Part shown: positions 5,346 through 14,851 of the stretch, in pieces
Layout of the letters: each line of letters begins with the position of its first letter
How positions within the stretch are numbered: position 1 is the first letter of the stretch
DNA from: Chlorobium sp.
GTDB lineage: Bacteria; Bacteroidota; Chlorobiia; Chlorobiales; Chlorobiaceae
Reading direction: 5' to 3'
Length of the DNA stretch: 16,549 bases
Assembly (NCBI GenBank): GCA_028277485.1
Contig: JANQGE010000098.1
Coordinates: forward strand, 1 to 16,549
Made by a program: the position numbers and the translations under genes
The notes under the pieces: generated by a model
What the model was told of the DNA's origin: nothing
The model's input: the letters and a program-made list of their open reading frames with translations, nothing else
Database searches by the model: none

Positions 5346-6758
5346 ATGCACATGAATTTTAAATACCTCATGTGTTTGGCCTGCTGGATGAGTCTCTTTG
5401 CGGCACTTGCCGGCAGCATGCCCGCAGCCGTAACGGCCTCTCCCTCGACCTACCTTGTACCTGTAGGCGAATCCAGGGTCTACCGGCTCGAACAACCCAT
5501 TGAACGCGTTGCCGTGGGCAACCCTGAAGTGGCCGACTATATTATAATCGACCCTACCGAGCTCTATCTGCTGGGCAAGACGCCCGGCGTAACCAATCTT
5601 GTCGTCTGGGACAAAACAGGCAGCTTCACGACGACGCCGCTGCAGGTCAGCCGCAACATCAAACCCATAAATGAATTGTTGAAAGCCGTCCTGCCGAACG
5701 AGACCGACATTCGGATCTACGCTTTGGGGCAAGCGCTGGTAGTGGCCGGCACTGTGTATGACGCCCTGGCTGCGGAAACCGCCATCCGCCTGGTAAAGGC
5801 CTATCTGGGCGGCAAGGTCCCGGAAGATAACCCCGAATACACCCTGGTCAACAGCCCCCCTGCCTCTGCGGCGCTTGCCAGCGTAACCGGCCTGATCGAG
5901 AGTCCCAAGGGCTCCACCGGCCCTCAGGCAGTTGCCTCCGCGGCGCCTGCCGGCATGCGGGGGATGGTCAACCTGCTCACAGTCCGCAACCCGCAGCAGG
6001 TCCGCCTCGAAGTCCGTATTGCCGAAATTTCCAGGACCTGCATTCAGGCTTTGGGCCTCAACTGGACGCAAGCCGCGGGCGGCGTCACAGGAAACCTCAT
6101 GACAGGGTTTGTCAGCAGCGCCACGCTCGACCTCCTGTTTGATAACGGCAACAAACTCGCACTTGAGGCCGAGTGCAAGAAGGGTCTGGTCAAGATCCTG
6201 GCCGAACCCACCATTGTCACCATGAGCGGTCAGGAAGGGTACTTCCTGGTTGGCGGCAAGGTGTATACGCCGACCGTCGCCGCCAACGGTGCAATCGACT
6301 ACGAAGAACGCAAATATGGTGTGGGTTTGCGGTTCATGCCCACCGTCCTGGATGCCGGCCGTATTTCGCTCAAGGTTGCGCCCGAGGTCTCTGAACCGCT
6401 CAAGGAAGCTCTCACTGCGGGAACTGCAACCGGTTTGCCCGCGTTCAAACTCAGCTACGCTTCCACCACCGTCCAGATGAACCAGGGTCAGAACCTTGTT
6501 ATCGGCGGCCTTCTGCGGGACAATCTCGAAGAAACCGTAAGGGCTGTGCCATTGCTGAGTAAAATTCCCATTCTCGGCGCGCTGTTCCGGCGCACCGATA
6601 AAAGAGTTGAAACGACCGAGCTCATGGTTGTTGTTCGCCCCACCCTCGTTCAGGCCAGCGACTCGGCGCCGGAGCTCCCGACCGACAGGTTTATCCCGCC
6701 CACCGAAAAAGAGCTTTTCATCGACGGAAAGCTTGAAGGCTCACCGGAGAATCAATGA
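5346..6758 (+). CDS. cpaC: CpaC/RcpA outer-membrane secretin
   Basis: 470-residue secretin forming the outer-membrane pore of the Tad pilus. The signal peptide (about residues 1-31, LMCLACWMSLFAALAGSMPAA) is followed by the pilus-assembly N-terminal domain (YLVPVGESRVYRLEQPIERVAVGNPEVADY with the typical DPTELYLLGKTPGVTNLVVWD, about 35-100). A BON-like segment follows (LPNETDIRIYALGQALVVAGTVYD, about 115-140), then the secretin core from about residue 215 (NPQQVRLEVRIAEISRTCIQALGLNW to VPLLSKIPILGALFRRTDKRVETTELMVVVRPTLV). The VPxLxxIPxxGxLFR motif is diagnostic. Two in-frame ATGs (5346, 5352) could start it. The stop overlaps tadE as ATGA, indicating coupling. Residues 175-195 form an Ala/Ser/Pro linker. 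Confidence 0.96.
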   Translation: MHMNFKYLMCLACWMSLFAALAGSMPAAVTASPSTYLVPVGESRVYRLEQPIERVAVGNPEVADYIIIDPTELYLLGKTPGVTNLVVWDKTGSFTTTPLQVSRNIKPINELLKAVLPNETDIRIYALGQALVVAGTVYDALAAETAIRLVKAYLGGKVPEDNPEYTLVNSPPASAALASVTGLIESPKGSTGPQAVASAAPAGMRGMVNLLTVRNPQQVRLEVRIAEISRTCIQALGLNWTQAAGGVTGNLMTGFVSSATLDLLFDNGNKLALEAECKKGLVKILAEPTIVTMSGQEGYFLVGGKVYTPTVAANGAIDYEERKYGVGLRFMPTVLDAGRISLKVAPEVSEPLKEALTAGTATGLPAFKLSYASTTVQMNQGQNLVIGGLLRDNLEETVRAVPLLSKIPILGALFRRTDKRVETTELMVVVRPTLVQASDSAPELPTDRFIPPTEKELFIDGKLEGSPENQ

Positions 6759-7198
6759 CCGCCATGCATGCAGATAGCGCCATGCTTCGGGCCCCGAAAA
6801 CGGAGCGCGCTCAACCCCAGAAGGGCAGTACGCTGGTTGAATTTGCGCTCGTCCTGCCCCTGTTTCTGGTTATCCTCTTCGGGATGATTACGTTTTCCGT
6901 GGCCCTGCACAACAAAACCGTGCTTACCATCGCCGCCCGGGAGGGCGCGCGTGCCGGAGCCGTGTTCGTTCCAGACCGGACCCAAGCCGACATCATTAAC
7001 AGCGCCAGAGCCGCTGCCGAACAGGTCTTGCAAGACAACCTCATCTCTTTTGGACCTGACATGGACCCTTCCGTCGCTGTGAGCATTTCGGACGACATCC
7101 TCACCGTCACGACAAACGTCGATAATTACACCGGGATATACATTTTTTCAGGCATAATTCCAGATATCTCGGCCGAGACCAGCATGAAGATCGAATAG
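6755..7198 (+). CDS. tadE: TadE-like pseudopilin
   Basis: 147-residue minor pseudopilin-like component of the Tad system. After a hydrophilic leader (residues 1-24, ending QPQKG) comes STLVEFALVLPLFLVILFGMITFSVALH, where Glu at +5 after the Gly matches prepilin-peptidase processing known for TadE. It is followed by the family-typical NKTVLTIAAREGARAGAV (about 52-69). The C-terminal half is periplasmic, with an acidic, beta-rich stretch (SISDDILTVTTNVDNYTG). The ATGA overlap with cpaC and two-base gap to tadG mark it as part of the operon. Alternative starts at Met4 or Met10 are possible; the overlap favours the first. Confidence 0.93.
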   Translation: MTAMHADSAMLRAPKTERAQPQKGSTLVEFALVLPLFLVILFGMITFSVALHNKTVLTIAAREGARAGAVFVPDRTQADIINSARAAAEQVLQDNLISFGPDMDPSVAVSISDDILTVTTNVDNYTGIYIFSGIIPDISAETSMKIE

Positions 7199-7200
7199 CC

Positions 7201-8469
<1,269 letters not shown>

Positions 8470-8766
8470 ATGCACATGAACATTGTCGTTTACTCTCTCC
8501 AGCCGGGCACCAAAGCCGCCGCGTACGGAAAAGCGAAGAACTATTTCATCGGCAAAACTGTTCCTTTATTCGTTGTTGACGGTATTGTTACGGAACGGTT
8601 CCGGCCTGTCATCGCGATTGCCGGTTTTCATATGACCGGCGCAAGTAAAAAGAAAAAATACGTTGAAGGTCATTTCATTGACAGCGAGCTCTTCGGCAGC
8701 CTCGACCCGGGCGCCGGCAACGGGTCACCACTCGGCATCTACACTTCCCCTGTACTGGTAAAATAA
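8470..8766 (+). CDS. Chimeric ORF: CpaE start fused to a second TadG tail
   Basis: 98 codons. The first 12 residues (MHMNIVVYSLQP) equal the first 11 residues of the real CpaE plus the next codon in CpaE context, with one base change over 35 bp. The rest, from PGT, is homologous to TadG from residue 270 to its end, including VVDGIV, AIAGFHMTG, EGHFIDSELFGSLDPG and PVLVK at the stop. Where TadG has its 58-Asp insert this copy has four Lys. The junction lies at a shared CCGGGCAC. A tandem duplication across the tadG/cpaE boundary explains it. There is no signal peptide or membrane segment, so the product would stay in the cytoplasm. It may be an expressed by-product or a relic; the frame is intact and the copies have diverged by many substitutions, so it is not brand new. 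Confidence 0.6.
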   Translation: MHMNIVVYSLQPGTKAAAYGKAKNYFIGKTVPLFVVDGIVTERFRPVIAIAGFHMTGASKKKKYVEGHFIDSELFGSLDPGAGNGSPLGIYTSPVLVK

Positions 8767-9921
8767 ATGCACATGAACATTGTTGTTTACTCTCTCCAGC
8801 CTTGGCCGGTTCCCGATGCACAGCTTGAACTGGGTCAACACCAGTTGGTCCGGCTGCTGGGCGACCTGGGGAGCATGGTACGCCAGCTCACAGCCCAAAA
8901 ACCCGACCTCGTATTCCTTGTGGGCTTCGAGCCCGCCGATCCCCGTTACATACAAGAGATAGAAAAACTCTGCCTGGCTCTGCCGCTTGCCGCCATCGTA
9001 GCCCTGCACCCGAAAACACAGCCCGACCTTCTGTTATCGCTTATGCGCGCCGGAGTGCGTGAAGTCATTGTCGACAGCGCGTCAGAAACTTTGCGGCAAG
9101 TGATCAAACGCGCCCATCATCGCACAAAAGGCGCAAGCATTGCCCGGGGCCGGATTTTTGGATTTATCTCTTCCAAGGGGGGGGACGGCAGCTCCTGCAT
9201 AGCGGGCAACCTGGCCTTTGCGCTCTCTCAGGCGCCCGACACCCGCGTATTGGCGGTCGATGTCTCATTACCTTTTGGCGACCTTGACATGTACCTTACC
9301 AAAGAGAACCATACCCGGGATCTGGAAGACATCTCCGCTCAAACCGAACGGCTTGACGAGTCGCTCCTCGACAGCATGGTGCAGCACCTCGGCCCTGCGT
9401 TCGACTTCATTCCCTCACCCGCCTCGTTCGAAAAAAGTATTCATATCGACCCCGAGCGCGTGAGCGAACTCATTACCATTGCCTCAAACTTTTACGACTA
9501 CATTCTGGTTGACTTCGGTTCATCTCTCGACCAGATCGGCATCTGGATTATCGAACACCTCGAGAAACTCTGCATCGTATCGACCCCGTCGCTGCCATCT
9601 CTGCGCCGGGCCGGCCAACTGCTCAAGCTCTGTAAAGAATATGAAGTCCCCATGTCGCACATCGAGATCATACTCAACTGTGCTGACTCGAGATTTCCCT
9701 TCTCCAATGCAAAAATCGAGGAGGTCATCGGCAGGCCGATCGACAAACGCTTCCCCACCGACTTCGGCGCGGTGCAGGAATCCCTCCTGTTTGGTCAGCC
9801 CTTCTTGCTGGCAGCCCCCAAATCCAGACTTTCCAAAACCATCATTAACTGGGCCGCGGACCTCACAGGAAGCAGTCCCCCTAAACCACGCTCGCTATGG
9901 CAACGCTTAAAGACCAAATAA
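8767..9921 (+). CDS. cpaE: CpaE/TadZ-like pilus localisation ATPase
   Basis: 384-residue ParA/MinD-superfamily protein that places the Tad machine at its site in the cell. The N-terminal about 120 residues form an atypical receiver-like domain (NIVVYSLQPWP ... LVFLVGFEPADPRYIQEIEKL ... LHPKTQPDLLLSLMRAGVREVIVD). The ATPase part begins with a deviant Walker A, SSKGGDGSSC (K137 signature Lys retained, the usual GK replaced by GS), as in many CpaE proteins. It continues with RVLAVDVSLPFGDLDMYL (Walker A' Asp) and YDYILVDFGSSLDQ (Walker B). The P-loop codons include eight consecutive G (9177-9184). The first 35 bp are duplicated at 8470. The start at 8767 or 8773 is open; neither has a clear ribosome site. 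It overlaps cpaF by 25 bases. Confidence 0.92.
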   Translation: MHMNIVVYSLQPWPVPDAQLELGQHQLVRLLGDLGSMVRQLTAQKPDLVFLVGFEPADPRYIQEIEKLCLALPLAAIVALHPKTQPDLLLSLMRAGVREVIVDSASETLRQVIKRAHHRTKGASIARGRIFGFISSKGGDGSSCIAGNLAFALSQAPDTRVLAVDVSLPFGDLDMYLTKENHTRDLEDISAQTERLDESLLDSMVQHLGPAFDFIPSPASFEKSIHIDPERVSELITIASNFYDYILVDFGSSLDQIGIWIIEHLEKLCIVSTPSLPSLRRAGQLLKLCKEYEVPMSHIEIILNCADSRFPFSNAKIEEVIGRPIDKRFPTDFGAVQESLLFGQPFLLAAPKSRLSKTIINWAADLTGSSPPKPRSLWQRLKTK

Positions 9922-11339
9922 CCCGCTGGAAGCTCTCCCCCAAAAGGGATGCGGCTCCCCCTGAATCGGCGCCCGCAGCCACCGGGAAGCCGGAACAGCC
10001 TCATGCCGCCGAGCCTCGAATTTCACCTCCGTCAGCAGTGCCGGCGTTAAAAACCCAAACATCTCCAGGGGGTGATTATTACGTAACCAAAGTAAAGCTG
10101 CACCAGAAGCTGCTCGCCCGCATCGACCTCCAGTCCATCGAGGACCTGACCCGCGATCAACTGCGCAATGAGCTTGGGGTCCTGCTTGTCGCGCTTATTG
10201 AAGAAGACACTCTCCCCCTCAATCATCAGGAGCGTGCCAGACTGGTAACCGACCTTAAAAACGAGATCATGGGTCTGGGCCCCCTGGAGCCCTTGCTGGC
10301 AGATCCGGCCATTTCCGAGATCATGGTCAACGGTTACCAGAACGTCTATGTCGAAAAAAGCGGACGCATTCACCTCACCGATATCCGCTTCAACGACGAC
10401 GCGCACCTCATGAGAATCATCGACAAGATCGTCTCCCGTGTAGGACGGCGCATCGATGAATCCAGCCCCATGGCCGATGCCCGCCTGCCCGACGGATCGC
10501 GCGTCAACGCTATCATTCAGCCATTGGCTCTCGACGGCCCGGTCCTCACCATCAGGCGTTTTTCGGTCGTGCCTTTGCAAATGCACGACCTCGTTGAAAA
10601 AAATACGCTCACACCCGCCATGGCCGAACTGTTGTCAGCTCTGGTTACAGTCAAATGCAACATCATCATTTCCGGAGGAACCGGCACAGGTAAAACCACG
10701 CTGCTCAACATTCTCTCGGGCTTTATTCCCGACAGCGAACGCATCGTCACCATCGAAGACACAGCCGAACTGCAGCTTCAGCAAGAACACGTCATTCGCC
10801 TGGAAACGCGCCCGCAGAACGTCGAAGGCAAAGGCGAGATCACCATGCGCGCGCTTGTAAAAAACTCCTTGCGCATGCGGCCCGACCGCATCGTGCTGGG
10901 CGAGGTCCGCGGCGCCGAGGTGATCGACATGCTGCAAGCCATGAACACCGGGCATGAGGGCTCGCTCACTACCATTCACGCCAACAGCCCGCGGGATGCG
11001 CTGGGCCGGCTCGAAAACCTGGTAAGCCTGGGCGGCTTCAATCTGCCCAACAAAGCCTTGCGCCAGCTCATTTCCTCGTCTGTGAACTTTATCATCCAGA
11101 TCTCACGACTGGGCGATGGTACCCGCAGGATCACCAGCATCCAGGAAATCACCGGCATGGAAGGCGACGTAATTACCACCCAGGAAATCTTTACCTACGT
11201 TCGCACCGGCACGAATCCTGATGGTTCCGTACAGGGAACGTTAAGCGCCACGGGCCTGCGTCCCCGAATAACCGACAAGATCCGCACCTACGGCATCGAC
11301 TTGAGCGGCGGCATGTTCGAGCCCGATCGACAAACCTAA
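9897..11339 (+). CDS. cpaF: CpaF/TadA pilus assembly ATPase
   Basis: 480-residue cytoplasmic hexameric ATPase of the type II/IV secretion family that powers Tad pilus assembly. The N-terminal 60 residues are a Pro/Ala-rich linker. Then comes the N-terminal domain with MVNGYQNVYVEKSGRI and RIIDKIVSRVGRRIDESSPMADARLPDGSRVNAI (about 145-205), Walker A ISGGTGTGKTTLLN (K266), an Asp box region VTIEDTAELQL, RMRPDRIVLGEVRGAE (Walker B), and a His box TGHEGSLTTIHANSPRDAL. All catalytic motifs are present. The start overlaps cpaE; a later start inside the linker cannot be excluded. tadB follows after five bases. Confidence 0.97.
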   Translation: MATLKDQITRWKLSPKRDAAPPESAPAATGKPEQPHAAEPRISPPSAVPALKTQTSPGGDYYVTKVKLHQKLLARIDLQSIEDLTRDQLRNELGVLLVALIEEDTLPLNHQERARLVTDLKNEIMGLGPLEPLLADPAISEIMVNGYQNVYVEKSGRIHLTDIRFNDDAHLMRIIDKIVSRVGRRIDESSPMADARLPDGSRVNAIIQPLALDGPVLTIRRFSVVPLQMHDLVEKNTLTPAMAELLSALVTVKCNIIISGGTGTGKTTLLNILSGFIPDSERIVTIEDTAELQLQQEHVIRLETRPQNVEGKGEITMRALVKNSLRMRPDRIVLGEVRGAEVIDMLQAMNTGHEGSLTTIHANSPRDALGRLENLVSLGGFNLPNKALRQLISSSVNFIIQISRLGDGTRRITSIQEITGMEGDVITTQEIFTYVRTGTNPDGSVQGTLSATGLRPRITDKIRTYGIDLSGGMFEPDRQT

Positions 11340-11344
11340 AAACC

Positions 11345-12319
11345 ATGCACGCCATGACCACGTTTTTGATCCCCTTCCTTGCTTTTATGGCAGTCATGCT
11401 GATCATGCTGCCGGGCTATATGATATGGAGCCGCTTTATAGACCCCCGCAACAAAGCAAAAAAACAGCGCCTGGTCGACATCCACAACGCTGTTCACTGG
11501 GGGGGCAGCCCCGGCATCGCACAAACCGCCCTGCGGGACAGCGCGCTCGAAACCTGGCTGCGCTCGCGCTCAAAAACATTTGAACGATTCGAAAGCCTGG
11601 TCCAGCACGCCAACAGCCGGCTCACAGCCGTGCTTTTACTGGCCCTGATGCTTGCCTTGTTTATGGCGGTTATCGTATCGGGTCTTCTCTACCGGGCCAA
11701 TCCCTTGATCCTGCCGCTGCTGGCCGCCGCCATCGCCGGCACGCCGGTTTTGTGGTTATACCGACAGGCCAGCCAGCGCCGTAATGCCTTCGAAAAAAAA
11801 TTCCCGGAAGCACTCGACTATATTTCACGCGCAATGCGCGCCGGCCACAGCCTTACCTCGGCCATCGATATGGTTGGCAAGGAGTTCGCCGCTCCCATAG
11901 GTAGCGAATTCAAAACCGTGTCCGATGAAACAGCCTTCGGCATCCCGTTTAAAGACGCGATCGGACGGCTTGCCGACCGTGTTAACAGCAACGACCTCAA
12001 TATCTTTGTCATCTCGCTCATGATCCAGCACGAAACCGGCGGCAATCTCACCGAATTGCTCGACGGGCTGGCTAAAACCATACGGGAACGCATCAAGCTG
12101 CGCGGCAGAATTCGCACGCTCTCGTCCGAAGGGCGCTTGTCCGCCTGGGTACTGGGCAGTATGCCATTTGCGCTCGCCGGCATCCTCATGCTCATAAATC
12201 CCGGGTACATCTCGGTGCTCTGGACCACTCCCCTGGGTCAAACCCTTGTCCTCGTTGGCGGCGGACTCATGACCACCGGCATCTTTCTGCTCAGCCGCGT
12301 TACCCAGATCAAGGTTTAA
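11345..12319 (+). CDS. tadB: TadB inner-membrane platform protein
   Basis: 324-residue polytopic inner-membrane protein of the T2SSF (GspF-like) fold, forming with TadC the platform driven by CpaF. There is an N-terminal membrane helix (FLIPFLAFMAVMLIMLPGYMIW), two more near residues 93-140 (LTAVLLLALMLALFMAVIVSGLLY, LILPLLAAAIAGTPVLWLY), and the conserved cytoplasmic F domain (FPEALDYISRAMRAGHSLTSAIDMVGKEFAAPIGSEF ... ISLMIQHETGGNLTELLDGLAKTIRER, about 155-255). A C-terminal helix pair follows. The start could be ATG 11345 or 11354. Seventeen bases separate it from tadC. Confidence 0.95.
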   Translation: MHAMTTFLIPFLAFMAVMLIMLPGYMIWSRFIDPRNKAKKQRLVDIHNAVHWGGSPGIAQTALRDSALETWLRSRSKTFERFESLVQHANSRLTAVLLLALMLALFMAVIVSGLLYRANPLILPLLAAAIAGTPVLWLYRQASQRRNAFEKKFPEALDYISRAMRAGHSLTSAIDMVGKEFAAPIGSEFKTVSDETAFGIPFKDAIGRLADRVNSNDLNIFVISLMIQHETGGNLTELLDGLAKTIRERIKLRGRIRTLSSEGRLSAWVLGSMPFALAGILMLINPGYISVLWTTPLGQTLVLVGGGLMTTGIFLLSRVTQIKV

Positions 12320-12336
12320 CCCTAACCGCGTCCGCC

Positions 12337-13290
12337 ATGCAACAAGACACCCTGCAAATCCTGACCATCCTGCTCTCGGGAGCTGCTGTCGCCTCGGCTG
12401 TGTTCGCGTTGTACAACTGGGTTGCCAGCAACGCAGCCGTCAAAAAACGCTTCACCCAGATCGTACGCCGGGACCGGGTCCCTGCCGACCTTTCGTTGTC
12501 CGGAACGGCCAGCGCCCGCAAGGTAGCCCCCGTCATCGACATCCTCTCAAAACTCTCTCTTCCGGAAAAAGGGTGGGAAAACTCAGGCGCCCGGCTCAGG
12601 TTTTTACAAGCCGGTATTCGCAGCAAAATCGCGCCTCAGTACTACTATGCGGCCAAATCCCTGCTGGCATTGGTGGCGCCAGCGGTACTGGTCCTGTTTT
12701 TTTACTTCGCCAAACCCCAGATTTCCTTCCATCTTGCCTTTTTCTTTGTGGTGCTCACGGCCGCAGCATGCTACTACCTGCCCGAATTCCTGCTGCGCTA
12801 TATCACCCAAAAGCGTATCGAACGCATGCGTAACGGCCTGCCCGACATGATCGACCTCATGGTTATCTGTACCGAAGCGGGCATGGGCCTGGACGCCGCC
12901 ATTGCCCGCATATCGGGCGAAATGGTCCGCACCAATCCCGACCTGGCCCAGGAGTTTTATCTCTCGCTCCTTGAAATGCGCGCCGGCGCAACCCGCGTAG
13001 AAGCCTTGCGCAGCCTGGCGCTGCGCTCGCAGCTCGAAGATATGGATGACCTTGTCACCATGCTCGCACAGGCTGACAAATTCGGCACCGGCCCGGCCGA
13101 ATCCCTGCGCATACAGTCGGATATGATGCGCTCACGCCGCGCCCAGCGCGCCGAAGAACTTGCCGCCAAGATCCCTGTCAAAATGCTGCTGCCGCTTGGC
13201 TTGTTTCTTTTCCCGACGCTCATGTTGGTGCTGTTGGGGCCGGCAATCATTCAGATTATTGAAACATTCTCAAACAAGCCTGTACCATGA
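12337..13290 (+). CDS. tadC: TadC inner-membrane platform protein
   Basis: 317-residue partner of TadB with the same T2SSF fold. An N-terminal helix (ILTILLSGAAVASAVFALYNW), two adjoining helices near residues 108-150 and a cytoplasmic F domain (LPDMIDLMVICTEAGMGLDAAIARIS ... EFYLSLLEMRAGATRVEALRSLALRS ... LVTMLAQADKFGTGPAESLRIQSD) are followed by KIPVKMLLPLGLFLFPTLMLVLLGPAIIQI, all typical of TadC. The stop overlaps the prepilin peptidase start as ATGA. Confidence 0.95.
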   Translation: MQQDTLQILTILLSGAAVASAVFALYNWVASNAAVKKRFTQIVRRDRVPADLSLSGTASARKVAPVIDILSKLSLPEKGWENSGARLRFLQAGIRSKIAPQYYYAAKSLLALVAPAVLVLFFYFAKPQISFHLAFFFVVLTAAACYYLPEFLLRYITQKRIERMRNGLPDMIDLMVICTEAGMGLDAAIARISGEMVRTNPDLAQEFYLSLLEMRAGATRVEALRSLALRSQLEDMDDLVTMLAQADKFGTGPAESLRIQSDMMRSRRAQRAEELAAKIPVKMLLPLGLFLFPTLMLVLLGPAIIQIIETFSNKPVP

Positions 13291-13991
13291 GCCTCAGCTT
13301 CCTGTTGCGTGTCCTGTGGGAACACTGGCCATGGTGGTTGGCCGGTGCGGGAGTCGGGCTGTGGCTGGTGCCTCTGGCCCGCATTGTTCCGCGCAGGGTG
13401 TTGCAGCGCGCCCAGGCCCCCCTGCATGAATGGCGGGGTCCCGGCGGCGGCCTGGAGCAGCCCGTTCCGCTTGCCCGACGCATCTGGGTACCGGCAGCCA
13501 ACACCGGCTTGTGGGCCTATGCGGCCGTTACTGCCGGCCAACCGGTTTTCTGGTCCGCGCTGCTGGCGGCAGGTTTGGCCAGCGCTCTTGTGCTGCTCGC
13601 TCTCATTGACTGGGACACCACCCTCTTGCCGGACTGGATTGTCCTGCCTCTGGGGGTTGCGGGCCTGGTCGGCAGCTATGTCGGGGTTATCCAGCACAGC
13701 CTGATCGCCAGTGTGGCATCGGCTTTCGTGGTGCTGGGCCTCTTGGGTGGACTTGCCTGGGTTTTCCGGCGCATCAGAGGCGTTAGCGGTATTGGCGGTG
13801 GCGACATCAAACTTCTGGCCGCACTGGCCACGTGGTGGGGTGTTCTCGACGTGCTTCACGTGATTTTGGGAGCCAGTATAATCACCCTGGTCTGGTATTT
13901 CGTGTGGCGCCGTTTCAAAGGCCTTGGCCCCCAGGACGAATGGCCGTTCGGCCCCGCCATTGTGGTTGCCGCGCTGGTATGGGGATTGTAG
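13287..13991 (+). CDS. cpaA: Prepilin peptidase CpaA/TadV (A24 family)
   Basis: 234-residue inner-membrane aspartic protease that cleaves the Flp and TadE-type leaders. Both catalytic regions are visible: ALIDWDTTLLPDWIVLPLG (Asp 108/110) and the GxGD-type motif SGIGGGDIKLLAAL (D173). The transmembrane helices are spaced as in the family. The sequence around the first Asp is closer to PilD/GspO (LIDxDxxLLPD) than to the usual short CpaA, but the methylase cysteine pairs of PilD are absent. Residues 33-66 form a Pro/Arg-rich cytoplasmic loop where that domain would sit. It starts inside the tadC stop (ATGA) and is the last gene of the pilus operon. Confidence 0.93.
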   Translation: MSLSFLLRVLWEHWPWWLAGAGVGLWLVPLARIVPRRVLQRAQAPLHEWRGPGGGLEQPVPLARRIWVPAANTGLWAYAAVTAGQPVFWSALLAAGLASALVLLALIDWDTTLLPDWIVLPLGVAGLVGSYVGVIQHSLIASVASAFVVLGLLGGLAWVFRRIRGVSGIGGGDIKLLAALATWWGVLDVLHVILGASIITLVWYFVWRRFKGLGPQDEWPFGPAIVVAALVWGL

Positions 13992-14014
13992 TGGCAGTAA
14001 AATTACAGCAATAG

Positions 14015-14084
14015 GGGACGTTGTTCCGTAACCACAATAAGTCTATTATAATGCAGACTTATTGTGGTTACGGAACAACGTCCC
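14015..14084. terminator. Perfect 30-bp-arm palindrome, REP-like, probable terminator
   Basis: The left arm (14015-14044, starting GGGACGTTGTTCCGTAACC) and right arm (14055-14084) are exact reverse complements over 30 bp with a 10-base loop ATTATAATGC. T-rich sequence (CTTTTTTCTC) follows 14 bases later. Located 23 bp after cpaA, it can end the pilus operon. A half copy at 3423-3452 and an 11-bp start at 14676 show it is a repeated sequence, of the REP kind associated with Y1 (RAYT-type) transposases, none of which is in the window. Confidence 0.8.
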
Positions 14085-14134
14085 TGAACTCCATAATCTT
14101 TTTTCTCTTTTCTGGCAGGCATGCTATTCGAGAT

Positions 14135-14653
14135 TTATTGCGTCTCAATCATGCCAAGATGCCACAGTTTAAAGGCAACAGTCGGACCTCCTGCGTTATT
14201 CATAGCGGGTTGCTCTTGTAAATCAGCGATTATTTTCTCGCGGATCTGTCCCCACATATATTCTAATTCGATATCCGGATTTCTGGAAAGAAAATCTAAT
14301 GCCAGAATTGCATATGCCCCATTTTTCGAGTAGTTATTCCATATCTCCTGAAGAGTAGGAGATAGATAGGGCCTTTTCCCGCCCTTGATTCTGCCAAGCA
14401 AATACAGCGTTTTTGCTCCATTCATCGGGCATCCTTTTAATCCAGAGTTCTCACTCGTTCCGCCTAGATTTTTGTAAATGCTGTACCACGCATCATTCCA
14501 TTCCTGACCATGTTCGACAAGGTTTATGGTGCCCAAAATCCATTCTTTAAGATTAACCTTCATGAAGGTGTTAAAATCATACATGTTGTGTGTGATATGT
14601 TGTTGATGATTGACCGATACGCTAAGATCAAATATATAAAATAGGGAATTCAT
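14135..14653 (-). CDS. Uncharacterised protein, DUF6979-like
   Basis: Up to 172 residues; Met24 (14584) or Met31 (14563) may be the true start, since no Shine-Dalgarno supports any of the three and the first 23 residues look non-conserved. The core reads GLKGCPMNGAKTLYLLGRIKGG and SKNGAYAILALDFLSRNPDI then LEYMWGQIREKI. From memory this resembles small DUF6979 proteins (KGCPxN ... kNxxYAxxA ... LW), a family of unknown function; the match is tentative. No signal peptide or membrane segment; likely cytoplasmic and helical. AT-rich compared with the pilus operon, on the opposite strand, and lying between copies of the palindrome end motif, which suggests acquired cargo. Confidence 0.65.
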   Translation of the reverse strand: MNSLFYIFDLSVSVNHQQHITHNMYDFNTFMKVNLKEWILGTINLVEHGQEWNDAWYSIYKNLGGTSENSGLKGCPMNGAKTLYLLGRIKGGKRPYLSPTLQEIWNNYSKNGAYAILALDFLSRNPDIELEYMWGQIREKIIADLQEQPAMNNAGGPTVAFKLWHLGMIETQ

Positions 14654-14675
14654 TTATGTGAAATCATGAAATCAG

Positions 14676-14686
14676 GGGACGTTGTT
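14676..14686. repeat. Short match to the palindrome end
   Basis: GGGACGTTGTT equals the first 11 bases of the 14015 palindrome and is inverted relative to the right arm ending at 14084, so the DUF gene lies between two inverted copies of this end. Eleven bases is short; chance is not excluded, but the preceding base context (AGGGGACG vs CAGGGGACG) also agrees. Confidence 0.45.
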
Positions 14687-14822
14687 TATTAGGTAAAAAA
14701 GTATTTCGCCAAGAGTAGGGAGCATCCTATAATAACATCTCCAAACACGGAATCTTCTGCTTGTGGGAAAATTCGCTTTGTGATGAGGTTGTGAACCACT
14801 ATTTTACATGGATAAACGAATA

Positions 14823-14834
14823 ATAATCGATTAT
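14823..14834. promoter_or_regulatory. 12-bp perfect palindrome, candidate AbiEi operator
   Basis: ATAATCGATTAT is self-complementary and lies 17 bases before the abiEi GTG. AbiEi-type antitoxins are known to autorepress by binding inverted repeats at their promoter, so position and symmetry fit; no direct proof. Confidence 0.4.
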
Positions 14835-14851
14835 CTGTGTAAAAGTTTACC

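Larger units (their letters stand above)
14654..14851. other. Divergent spacer between the DUF gene and abiE
   Basis: No gene. Contains the palindrome-family start GGGACGTTGTT (14676-14686), a TATAAT (14728-14733) with only a weak -35 (TTCGCC at 14705), and the 12-bp palindrome described next. Confidence 0.5.

Noticed and set aside
4821..6071. 416-codon ORF antisense to cpaB and cpaC
   Set aside because: It is composition-driven shadow of GC-rich genes; it crosses the cpaB/cpaC boundary, has no motif and overlaps two clear genes.
13251..13859. 202-codon ORF antisense to cpaA
   Set aside because: Hydrophilic shadow of a membrane-protein gene; the plus-strand frame has both catalytic Asp motifs.
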